The position numbers and the translations under genes are program-made. Positions 4,270 to 9,940 of a stretch of 9,940 bases of DNA are shown in pieces. How positions within the stretch are numbered: the first letter of the stretch is position 1; each line of letters starts with the position of its first letter. The stretch lies in assembly GCA_009785715.1 (NCBI GenBank), contig WQVT01000043.1:1-9940 (forward strand), read 5' to 3'. The notes beneath the pieces are model-generated. The model did not search any database, was not told the DNA's origin, and saw only the letters and a list, made by a program, of their open reading frames with translations. The stretch is from Acidimicrobiaceae bacterium (GTDB taxonomy: Bacteria; Actinomycetota; Acidimicrobiia; Acidimicrobiales; Palsa-688).

Positions 4270-6699
4270 CTAGTGGTCGGCGCTGGTGTCGGAGAACCCG
4301 GTCGCGCCCGGCACTCCCCTGCCCTCCCAGGTCCAATTGTTGATCTCGGGCGGGTCCTCGCCGTACTCCTCGGTGTAGTTCTCCTGCCGGACGAGCCGGT
4401 CGCGCATCTCCTGACGGAGGTAGGCGGCCTTGGCGGAAAGCCCCGGCACCCGGTCGACGACGTCGATGACGAGGTGGTAGCGGTCCATCTCGTTCATCAT
4501 CACCATGTTGAACGGGGTGGTGGTGGTGCCCTCTTCCTTGTACCCGCGGACGTGGAAGTTGTTGTGGTTCTGGTGCTTGTAGGTGAGGCGGTGGATCAGC
4601 CACGGGTAGCCGTGATAGGCGAAAATCACGGGCTTGTTGGTGGTGAAGATGGCGTTGAACTCGGGCTCACTCAGTCCGTGGGGATGCTCGGTGTGGTGCT
4701 GCAGCGTCATCAGGTCGACGATGTTCACGACCCGGACCTTCAGGTCGGGCAGCTCCTGGCGGAGGATGTCGACCGCGGCCAGGACCTCGAGGGTGGGAAC
4801 GTCCCCGGCGCAGGCCATGACGACGTCGGGCTCGCCCCCCTTGTCGTTGCTCGCCCAGTCCCAGATGCCGATGCCCTTCGTGCAGTGGACGATCGCCTCG
4901 TCCATGTTCAGGAACTGGAGCGCCGGCTGCTTGCCGGCCACGATGACATTGACATAGTGGCGCGAACGGAGGCAGTGGTCGGCGACAGAGAGCAGCGTGT
5001 TGGTGTCCGGCGGGAGGTAGACCCGGATGACGTCGGCCTTCTTGTTCACCACGTGGTCGATGAAGCCCGGGTCCTGGTGCGAGAGCCCGTTGTGGTCCTG
5101 GCGCCACACGTGCGAGGTGAGCAGGTAGTTGAGCGAGGCGATCGGGGCCCGCCAGGCCAGCTCGCGGGTGGTCTTGAGCCACTTGGCGTGCTGGTTGAAC
5201 ATCGAGTCGACGAGGTGGATGAAGGCCTCGTAGCAGCTGAAGAACCCGTGACGCCCGGTGAGCAGGTAGCCCTCGAGCATGCCCTGGCACATGTGCTCGG
5301 AGAGGATCTCGGTGACCCGCCCGTCGGCGGCAAGCTCCTCGTCGTCGTCGGGTTCCGTCTCGGCCATCCAGCTCCGGCCGGTGACCTCGAAGAGCGAGGC
5401 GAGCCGGTTCGAGGCCGTCTCGTCCGGTCCGAAGACCCGGAAGTTCTTGGCCTCGGCGTTCGAGGCCATCACGTCGCGGAGGAAATGGCCGAGCACCCTG
5501 GTCGCCTCGCCGACGGTGGTCCCCGGGGTGGTGACCGGGACGGCGTAGTCACGGAAGTTGGGCATCCGCAGCTCCGCCAGCAGCCGGCCGCCGTTGGTGT
5601 GGAGGTTGGCGCCCATGCGGCGGTGTCCCTCCGGGGCCAGCGCGGCAAGGTCGGGGCGGAGGCGGCCGGTCTCGTCGAAGAGCTCCTCCGGCCGGTAGGA
5701 CTTCATCCACTCCTCGAGCTGGCGGAGGTGCTCGGGGTTGCTCCTGGTCTCCGACAGCGGCACCTGGTGGGAGCGCCAGCTGCCCTCGGTCTTGTGGCCG
5801 TCCACGAACTTCGGTCCGCTCCAGCCCTTGGGCGTGCGCAGCACGATCATCGGCCACGCCGGCCGGCCGGTGGCCCCGCGATTGCGGGCCTGCTCCTGGA
5901 TCGCGGCGATCCGGTCGAGGACCTCGTCGAGCGTGCCGGCCAGCTTCTGGTGCACCATCGCCGGGTCGTCGCCCTCGACGTAGTGCGGGTCCCAGCCGTA
6001 GCCGCGGAACAACTCCGTCAGCTCGTGCTCGGGGATCCGGGCCAGGACGGTCGGGTTGGCGATCTTGAACCCGTTCAGATGGAGGATCGGGAGGACGACA
6101 CCGTCCGTGACCGGGTTCAGGAACTTGTTGAGGTGCCAGCTGGCCGCGAGGGGCCCGGTCTCCGCCTCCCCGTCCCCCACGACGGTGGCCACGACCAGGT
6201 CGGGGTTGTCGAAGGCGGCGCCGAACGCGTGGACGAGGGCGTAGCCGAGCTCGCCGCCCTCGTGGATCGAACCCGGGGTCTCGGGTGCGGCGTGGCTCGG
6301 AATGCCGCCGGGGAAGGAGAATTGCTTGAACAGCCGTCGCATCCCCTCGATGTCTTTCGAGATGTCCGCGTAGATCTCGCTGTAGGTGCCCTCGAGATAG
6401 GTGTTGGCGACCATCCCGGGGCCGCCGTGGCCCGGGCCGCAGATGTAGATCACGTCCAGGTCCCGCGCCTTGATCACCCGGTTCAGGTGGGCGTAGATGA
6501 GGTTCAGCCCCGGGGTCGTCCCCCAGTGGCCGAGGAGCCGGGGCTTGACGTGCTCCGGAGCCAGCGGCACGCGCAGCAAGGGGTTGTCGAGCAGGTAGAT
6601 CTGGCCAACCGACAGGTAATTCGCGGCCCGCCAATAGGCATCGATCAGGGTGAGCTCATCTTGGGACAGGGGTCCAGGAGGGGCATCGACAACGGTCAT
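4270..6699 (-). CDS. xfp: Xylulose-5-phosphate/fructose-6-phosphate phosphoketolase
   Basis: A full-length phosphoketolase of 809 aa from the preferred start (812 aa from the upstream ATG at 6708). It uses thiamine diphosphate to split xylulose 5-phosphate, and usually fructose 6-phosphate, with phosphate into acetyl phosphate plus glyceraldehyde 3-phosphate or erythrose 4-phosphate. Diagnostic motifs, numbered from the upstream ATG: LLGHWGTTPGLNLIY (58-72), GPGHGGPG (91-98), SHAAPETPGSIHEGGELGY (138-156), and the ThDP/Mg site GDGEAETGP (178-186). Near the C terminus NFHVRGYKEEGTTTTPFNM is characteristic. Conserved histidines H61, H94, H139 and H149 are present. The ATG at 6699 is favoured because GAGG (6712-6709) is 9 nt away, while it abuts the upstream ATG. 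That GAGG is paired in a hairpin. No acetate kinase or phosphotransacetylase gene is in the window. A membrane cytochrome-like gene precedes it by 48 nt. Confidence 0.96.
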   Translation of the reverse strand: MTVVDAPPGPLSQDELTLIDAYWRAANYLSVGQIYLLDNPLLRVPLAPEHVKPRLLGHWGTTPGLNLIYAHLNRVIKARDLDVIYICGPGHGGPGMVANTYLEGTYSEIYADISKDIEGMRRLFKQFSFPGGIPSHAAPETPGSIHEGGELGYALVHAFGAAFDNPDLVVATVVGDGEAETGPLAASWHLNKFLNPVTDGVVLPILHLNGFKIANPTVLARIPEHELTELFRGYGWDPHYVEGDDPAMVHQKLAGTLDEVLDRIAAIQEQARNRGATGRPAWPMIVLRTPKGWSGPKFVDGHKTEGSWRSHQVPLSETRSNPEHLRQLEEWMKSYRPEELFDETGRLRPDLAALAPEGHRRMGANLHTNGGRLLAELRMPNFRDYAVPVTTPGTTVGEATRVLGHFLRDVMASNAEAKNFRVFGPDETASNRLASLFEVTGRSWMAETEPDDDEELAADGRVTEILSEHMCQGMLEGYLLTGRHGFFSCYEAFIHLVDSMFNQHAKWLKTTRELAWRAPIASLNYLLTSHVWRQDHNGLSHQDPGFIDHVVNKKADVIRVYLPPDTNTLLSVADHCLRSRHYVNVIVAGKQPALQFLNMDEAIVHCTKGIGIWDWASNDKGGEPDVVMACAGDVPTLEVLAAVDILRQELPDLKVRVVNIVDLMTLQHHTEHPHGLSEPEFNAIFTTNKPVIFAYHGYPWLIHRLTYKHQNHNNFHVRGYKEEGTTTTPFNMVMMNEMDRYHLVIDVVDRVPGLSAKAAYLRQEMRDRLVRQENYTEEYGEDPPEINNWTWEGRGVPGATGFSDTSADH

Positions 6700-6704
6700 G
6701 GGCA

Positions 6705-6733
6705 CCATCCTCTACCACAGAGCGTGAGGATGG
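6705..6733 (-). promoter_or_regulatory. Hairpin covering the phosphoketolase ribosome binding site
   Basis: On the minus-strand transcript, CCATCCTC (6733-6726) and GAGGATGG (6712-6705) form a perfect 8-bp stem with a 13-nt loop. The 3' arm contains the GAGG ribosome binding site and the first in-frame ATG of the phosphoketolase; the second ATG (6699) lies 5 nt beyond the stem. In the folded form ribosome access would be reduced. Whether this is regulated (temperature, ligand, translation of the upstream gene ending at 6748) cannot be told from sequence. Confidence 0.45.
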
Positions 6734-6747
6734 AAGCCCCAAACGCG

Positions 6748-7401
6748 TCAGTGGAAGAAAGTGAACGTGGTTCGGTAGTGGTTGACCTGCCCGATCAGCG
6801 CGGTGGCGAGGGCCAACCCCGCGACGATCGAGGCCGCCACCGCGCCCTGTCGCACCCACACACCCTTTGCCCGACTCCGACCCCGCCGGACCCAATCCGC
6901 CGGCGCCAGACGGCCGACATCGATCAGGTGGCCGAGGACGTGGATGGTCGTGGCGCCGAACCAGAGGATGAAGCTCGCCTTGTGGAGGGTCAACATCCGG
7001 CCGTGCCACGAGGCGGGCACGAAGAGCAGGGCGACGCCGCTGGCGAAGAGGATCGCCGTGAGGATGACGACGAACGGCCCGAGGATCCGGAGCACCGGAT
7101 GCGGCGGGCCCTTGCGCCGGTACTCGGAGTCGCCGAGGTAGTACCGGGCGAATCGCCAGCCCGTGCTCGCCGTCTTCAGGACGACGGGCGGCACGAGCAG
7201 CAGGCCCACGAACACATGCAGGCTGAGGAAGCGGTGGATCCGGAGGATGGTCACCCCCTCGACGGCCAGCATGACGAGCAACACGACGCCGACGGTCGCC
7301 GTGAGCCGGCCGTTCGCCTCGGGTCCGTCAACCGTTGCGCCGTCGCCGGACCGGCGTCTTCCGTGCGCGGGTCTCGGCAGGGCTTGGGGGGGTTCGGACA
7401 T
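6748..7401 (-). CDS. Five-helix, histidine-rich integral membrane protein (b-type cytochrome-like)
   Basis: The 217-aa protein has a charged N-terminal tail (1-32) and hydrophobic segments at about 34-54, 60-78, 106-128, 139-160 and 184-204, so it is an inner-membrane protein. Histidines sit in or at the ends of helices: H56 and H62 (IHRFLSLHVFVG), H101, H133 and H140 (WHGRMLTLHKASF), and H154 and H158 (TTIHVLGHL). Pairs of histidines in helices 2 and 4 are the usual arrangement for bis-histidine heme b in cytochrome b561-like and oxidoreductase-associated membrane subunits. A heme-binding electron-transfer role is therefore likely, but this rests on pattern, not a named family. No partner redox subunit is adjacent. 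It starts with ATG at 7401 without a clear ribosome binding site; TACTGT (7416-7411, minus strand) ends 9 nt upstream. It is first in a minus-strand run with the phosphoketolase and divergent from a two-component system. Confidence 0.82.
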   Translation of the reverse strand: MSEPPQALPRPAHGRRRSGDGATVDGPEANGRLTATVGVVLLVMLAVEGVTILRIHRFLSLHVFVGLLLVPPVVLKTASTGWRFARYYLGDSEYRRKGPPHPVLRILGPFVVILTAILFASGVALLFVPASWHGRMLTLHKASFILWFGATTIHVLGHLIDVGRLAPADWVRRGRSRAKGVWVRQGAVAASIVAGLALATALIGQVNHYRTTFTFFH

Positions 7402-7410
7402 CGCCAGCGG

Positions 7411-7416
7411 ACAGTA
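7411..7416 (-). promoter_or_regulatory. -10-like box upstream of the membrane cytochrome-like gene
   Basis: On the minus strand TACTGT (7416-7411) fits TANNNT and lies 9 nt before the ATG at 7401, giving a 5' leader of only a few bases. No convincing -35 is present. It is supported mainly by the absence of a ribosome binding site and by the similar layout at other starts in this window. Confidence 0.3.
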
Positions 7417-7440
7417 CGGATCGCCACGGGACCGCGGTGC

Positions 7441-7499
7441 GCGGGGGGTGCGAGTTTTACTCGCTGCTGGCGCAGATTTAACGCCGCGTGGCCCCCCGC
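7441..7499. promoter_or_regulatory. Nested dyads in the divergent intergenic region (candidate operator)
   Basis: In the 131-bp gap between the cytochrome-like gene (start 7401) and the response regulator (start 7533), GCGAGT-TTT-ACTCGC at 7450-7464 is a perfect 6-bp inverted repeat with a 3-bp centre. CTGC-TGGC-GCAG at 7464-7475 is a second small dyad. GCGGGGGG (7441-7448) with CCCCCCGC (7492-7499) is an outer 8-bp inverted repeat enclosing both. The location suits a site for the adjacent OmpR-type regulator, although that family more often binds direct repeats. Confidence 0.35.
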
Positions 7500-7532
7500 C
7501 ACCTGCGCCGACGCGCCTGTCATGCTTGGACC

Positions 7533-8210
7533 ATGGAGGTCTTGGTGGTCGAAGACGATCGGGCCATCGCGGAACCCATGATCGAGGGTCTGCGGAGGGA
7601 GGGCTTCACCGTGTCGTGGGTGGGCACCGGCGCGGAGGCGCTGATCGCAGCCCCGTCCGACCTGGTCCTCCTGGACCTCGGCCTGCCGGACATGGACGGC
7701 TACGGGGTCTGCCGTCAGCTGCGCGCCGGCTCGAGCGTGCCGATCATCGTCGTCACCGCCAGGGGTGCCGAGGTCGACAAGGTGGTGGGCCTCGAGCTCG
7801 GCGCCGACGATTACCTCGTCAAGCCGTTCGGCTTCCGGGAGCTGGTGGCCAGGATCCGGGCCGTGCTCCGCCGCACCGAGACCCAACCCGCCTCGCCGCC
7901 GGTCGAGGGACCCCAGGATCTCGGCGCCCTGGTGATCGACCGGCGGACGCGCCGGGTCACCGTCGACGGCGAGGAGCGGGCGCTCACCCCGAAGGAGTTC
8001 GAGCTGCTCGCCCTGCTCGCCGAGGACCCGGGGGCGGTCGTCACCCGCCAGCAGATCCTGGAGGAGGTCTGGGATCCCCACTGGTACGGGCCGACGAAGA
8101 CCGTCGACGTGCACGTGGCGTCGCTGCGCCGCAAGCTCGGACACCCCGAGTGGATCGAGACGGTGCGGGGCGTCGGCCTGCGGCTCGCCCCCGGCGCGCC
8201 GGCGCCGTGA
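7533..8210 (+). CDS. OmpR/PhoB-family two-component response regulator
   Basis: 225 aa, the usual length. The receiver domain (1-115) has the acidic pocket E7-D8-D9 in VVEDD, phospho-acceptor D48 in LLDLGLPDMDG, T75 in VVTA and K97 in VKPFG. After a short Pro-rich linker (118-127) comes a winged helix-turn-helix DNA-binding domain (about 130-219), with ALTPKEFELLALLAEDPGAVVTRQQILEEVW, then TKTVDVHVASLRRKLG and a final VRGVGLRL hairpin. Phosphorylated by the kinase encoded 39 nt downstream, it should bind promoter DNA as a dimer. The ATG at 7533 is set by the conserved first strand MEVLVVEDD. No ribosome binding site precedes it; CATGCT, 6 nt upstream, could serve as a poor -10 box for a leaderless transcript. 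It is divergent from the cytochrome-like gene, a plausible target. Confidence 0.96.
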   Translation: MEVLVVEDDRAIAEPMIEGLRREGFTVSWVGTGAEALIAAPSDLVLLDLGLPDMDGYGVCRQLRAGSSVPIIVVTARGAEVDKVVGLELGADDYLVKPFGFRELVARIRAVLRRTETQPASPPVEGPQDLGALVIDRRTRRVTVDGEERALTPKEFELLALLAEDPGAVVTRQQILEEVWDPHWYGPTKTVDVHVASLRRKLGHPEWIETVRGVGLRLAPGAPAP

Positions 8211-8213
8211 CGC

Positions 8214-8260
8214 CCCGATTGTCCCGATTGTGCTGAGACAGCGGGTGCCGTGAGACAACG
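8214..8260 (+). repeat. Two short tandem repeats in the regulator-kinase spacer
   Basis: CCCGATTGT occurs twice head to tail (8214-8222 and 8223-8231), a perfect 9-bp duplication. TGAGACAGCG (8234-8243) and TGAGACAACG (8251-8260) form a 17-bp-period near repeat, the second overlapping the GTG start of the kinase at 8250. The 39-nt spacer between the two genes is thus largely repeat. Replication slippage is the simple explanation. Confidence 0.5.
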
Positions 8261-9755
8261 CCTGGTCCTGTCCTACCTCTCGGTGGCGGCGGTGGTGCTG
8301 CTGGTGCTCGAGATCCCCTTCGCCATCCTCACCTATCGCCACGAGCGGGACCTCTTGGTGAACCAGGCAACGCAACAGGCGACGGGGATCGCCGTGGTGG
8401 TCGCCCAGGACGTCGCCGACCGGCGCCAGGCCAGCCTCGGCGACCTCGTCCGTCGCTACCACACCGAGGCCGGCGGCGAGGTGCTGGTGATCAGCCGGTC
8501 CGGGACGGCGGCGGCCGACTCGGACCTCGACGCGAGAGAGGACCTGGCCCTGCTCCGCCCGCAGATCCGAAGCGCCCTGGCAGGGAAGACGGCCAGCGCC
8601 TGGCTCGTCGAGGATGGCAACCCGGTGGTCGTCGCGGCAGTCCCGGTTCACGGAGAGGCGGGCGACCCCGAGGAGACCGCCCTCGCCGGTGCCGTGCTCG
8701 TCTCCGTGCCGGCGGATGCCACCTACGACCGCATCCACGCCATGTGGATCGCCCTCGCCGGCTTCGCCGTCGTGATCCTCGCCCTCACCGGCCTCCTCGG
8801 CGCCCGGATCGCGCGGGACCTGACCCGCCCCCTGGCCAAGCTGGAACACGCCGTGAGCAGGCTCGGCGACGGCCAGCTCTCCGAGCGCGCCACGCCGGAG
8901 GGACCGAACGAGTTGCGGGCCCTGGCGCGTGCCTTCAACGGCATGGCCGAGCGCATCGAGGACCTGGTGAGCGCGCAGGCGAGGTTCGTTGCCGACGCCT
9001 CGCACCAGCTGCGGTCCCCCCTCACCGCGCTGCGCCTCCGTCTCGAGAACCTCGAGACCGACGTGGGTGGGGCCGCCGAGGAGTCGCTCGGGGCCGCCCA
9101 GCGGGAGGTCCAGCGCCTCTCGCGACTGGTGGACGGCCTGCTCACGCTGAGCCGGGCGGAGGGGGACCGGCCCGACCGGGAGGCGGTGGACGTCGCCTCG
9201 GTGGTCGAGGAGCGGGTGGAGTTCTGGGAACCGCTGGCGACCGAGCGGGGCGTCGACATCCGCCTGGCGACGACCAACCTGGCCGACCCGGTGATGTCGC
9301 TGATCCCCGGCGACCTGGAGCAGATCGTGGACAACCTGCTGGCAAACTCGCTCGACGCAACCCCCGAGGGCGGAGCCATCGGCGTCGAGCTCTGCGACAC
9401 GATCGCCGGCGTCGACGTGGCCATCATCGACCAGGGGCCGGGGATGAGCGACGAGGCCATAGCCCGCGCCTTTGACCGCTTCTGGCAGGGGGGGCGGCCC
9501 GGGAGCGGCGGGAGCGGGCTCGGGCTCGCCATCGTTGCGCAACTGGCCCACCGCAACGGGGCCGAGATCGAGCTCCTGCCGGCGCCACCGCGGGACCCGA
9601 CGGCGTCGGTGGCGGGCGGGGTCCGCGGCGGGGCTCCCGTCGGTGGCGCAGACGTCGGGGGGCCCGAGCCGGTGCACGACGCGGAGGGCGGCGAGGGGCG
9701 GGGGCTGGGCCCCGGCCTGCTGGCGCTCGTCCACCTGCGGGCGCTGGAAAGCTGA
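8250..9755 (+). CDS. Membrane sensor histidine kinase (HAMP-HisKA-HATPase)
   Basis: 501 aa. Order: transmembrane helix 1 (8-28); extracytoplasmic sensor region (about 29-164); transmembrane helix 2 (165-187); HAMP (188-240) with RDLTRPLAKLE; HisKA with FVADASHQLRSPLTALRLRLENLE, where H252 is the phosphorylated histidine; HATPase with N box DNLLANSLDA (361-370), G1 DQGPGM (394-399), F box FDRFWQ (408-413) and G2 GSGLGL (421-426). It should phosphorylate the response regulator encoded just upstream. The GTG at 8250 is chosen because both in-frame alternatives nearby are worse and other upstream GTGs run into stops; no clear ribosome binding site is seen. Oddly, after HRNGAEIELLPAP (434-446), where such kinases normally finish within about 15 residues, there is a Gly/Ala/Pro-rich stretch to about 484. 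Then comes GLGPGLLALVHLRALE, which resembles the usual last strand. The signal sensed is unknown. Confidence 0.94.
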   Translation: MRQRLVLSYLSVAAVVLLVLEIPFAILTYRHERDLLVNQATQQATGIAVVVAQDVADRRQASLGDLVRRYHTEAGGEVLVISRSGTAAADSDLDAREDLALLRPQIRSALAGKTASAWLVEDGNPVVVAAVPVHGEAGDPEETALAGAVLVSVPADATYDRIHAMWIALAGFAVVILALTGLLGARIARDLTRPLAKLEHAVSRLGDGQLSERATPEGPNELRALARAFNGMAERIEDLVSAQARFVADASHQLRSPLTALRLRLENLETDVGGAAEESLGAAQREVQRLSRLVDGLLTLSRAEGDRPDREAVDVASVVEERVEFWEPLATERGVDIRLATTNLADPVMSLIPGDLEQIVDNLLANSLDATPEGGAIGVELCDTIAGVDVAIIDQGPGMSDEAIARAFDRFWQGGRPGSGGSGLGLAIVAQLAHRNGAEIELLPAPPRDPTASVAGGVRGGAPVGGADVGGPEPVHDAEGGEGRGLGPGLLALVHLRALES

Positions 9756-9768
9756 GGCGCTGAAACCC

Positions 9769-9796
9769 TTGACATCGGAGTTACCCGAGTTACGCT
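9769..9796 (+). promoter_or_regulatory. Near-consensus sigma-70-type promoter, leaderless layout
   Basis: TTGACA at 9769-9774 is a perfect -35 hexamer. It is followed after 16 bp by TACGCT (9791-9796), a TANNNT -10 box. The ATG of the next gene at 9804 begins 8 nt after the -10 box, so the transcript probably starts at the A of the ATG. The spacer holds a small direct repeat (GAGTTAC at 9779-9785 and 9787-9793). This is the clearest promoter in the window. Confidence 0.7.
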
Positions 9797-9803
9797 AGTA
9801 GCC

Positions 9804-9940
9804 ATGGACGACTCGGAGATCGAACAGAAGGTCCGGGACCGGTTCCCGGCCGGAGCGCTGGCGGAGGTGAAGGTGCTCCGGCATGCCGACGATCCCGCCG
9901 TTGAGCCGGGCACCGTCCTCGTCCGGATCACCGCCAATCC
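9804..9940 (+). CDS. Hypothetical protein, N-terminal 45 residues (cut by window edge)
   Basis: An ATG at 9804 opens a frame that stays open to the window end. It begins MDDSEIEQKVRDRFPAGALAEVKVLRH and ends ...VEPGTVLVRITAN. An amphipathic acidic/basic helix (3-13) followed by a strand (20-26, AEVKVLR) and a second strand (VLVRIT) suggests a small alpha/beta protein. Too little is present to name a family. The consensus promoter 8 nt upstream and G/C third-position bias support it as real. It begins 49 nt after the kinase stop but appears to have its own promoter, so it is probably not part of the two-component operon. Confidence 0.7.
   Translation, partial: MDDSEIEQKVRDRFPAGALAEVKVLRHADDPAVEPGTVLVRITAN

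Noticed and set aside
3623..4281. Identical 12-mer CTAGTGGTCGGC at the 3' ends of the VOC gene (3623-3634) and phosphoketolase (4270-4281), both encoding a final Ala-Asp-His
   Set aside because: A 12-base match within 10 kb of GC-rich DNA is expected by chance; no similarity extends beyond it.
4178..4603. N-terminal extension of the VOC protein into the phosphoketolase gene
   Set aside because: The frame is open but the translation has no fold signature and overlaps the phosphoketolase on the same strand; the ATG at 4177 with GGGGG upstream fits the family length.
4228..7581. Open frame of 1117 codons on the plus strand, antisense to phosphoketolase and the cytochrome-like gene
   Set aside because: The translation is low-complexity Val/Gly/Asp/Glu/Arg-rich text that mirrors the codon bias of the opposite-strand genes; it crosses three unrelated genes and the start of the response regulator. 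A GC-rich shadow, not a gene.
7251..9734. Open frame of 827 codons on the minus strand opposite the two-component genes
   Set aside because: Shadow of the strongly supported regulator and kinase; no recognisable domain, and it spans both genes and their intergenic regions.
1..9940. CRISPR array, mobile element, toxin-antitoxin, phage or biosynthetic cluster
   Set aside because: No regularly spaced repeats, transposase/integrase motifs, terminal inverted repeats or related domains were found; composition is even across the window.

Overview
The window is GC-rich DNA (roughly 70% G+C by eye) with strong G/C third-position bias, GTG and TTG starts, and several genes whose ATG follows a TANNNT-type -10 box by only 5-9 bases. 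This suggests a high-GC actinobacterium. Acidimicrobiia or a related uncultured lineage is possible, but that is inference; no rRNA or other phylogenetic marker is present. I see no tRNA, rRNA, CRISPR array, insertion sequence, phage gene or defence system.

Layout. (1) 1-226, minus: N-terminal part of an IclR-family regulator, divergent from (2) 309-1334, plus: a zinc-dependent medium-chain alcohol dehydrogenase, followed after 17 nt by (3) 1352-1963: an unrecognised all-helical 203-aa protein. (4) 1950-2010: a 35-bp imperfect direct repeat that leads into a leaderless-type promoter for (5) 2023-2466, a 147-aa conserved-looking protein of unknown function. (6) 2484-2563: a long base-paired leader candidate ahead of (7) 2590-3615, a single-domain MetE-like (core methionine synthase) protein. 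This gene converges on (8) 3623-4177, minus, a VOC-fold protein. Strong perfect palindromes lie inside the last 80 bases of the MetE-like gene. (9) 4270-6699, minus: a complete xylulose-5-phosphate/fructose-6-phosphate phosphoketolase, preceded by (10) 6748-7401, minus, a five-helix histidine-rich membrane protein of the b-type cytochrome kind. (11) 7533-8210 and (12) 8250-9755, plus: an OmpR/PhoB response regulator and its histidine kinase, divergent from the cytochrome-like gene. (13) 9804 to the window end: the start of an unknown gene behind a near-consensus promoter.

How the genes may work together. The IclR protein is the natural candidate regulator of the divergent alcohol dehydrogenase. 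The 2023-3615 pair looks like a methionine/one-carbon module: a MetE catalytic half without the N-terminal half, plus a small companion gene. The minus-strand genes 7401-3623 could be co-transcribed (membrane cytochrome, phosphoketolase, VOC protein), joining a redox protein to the acetyl-phosphate-forming phosphoketolase shunt. The divergent two-component system shares a 131-bp intergenic region containing a perfect dyad and may control that cluster or itself.

Most of the window is ordinary chromosomal metabolism. The places most worth a second look are the structured leader and small partner of the MetE-like gene, the palindrome cluster at the convergent junction, a hairpin that would hide the phosphoketolase ribosome binding site, the 35-bp repeat, and the Gly-rich insertion near the end of the histidine kinase.
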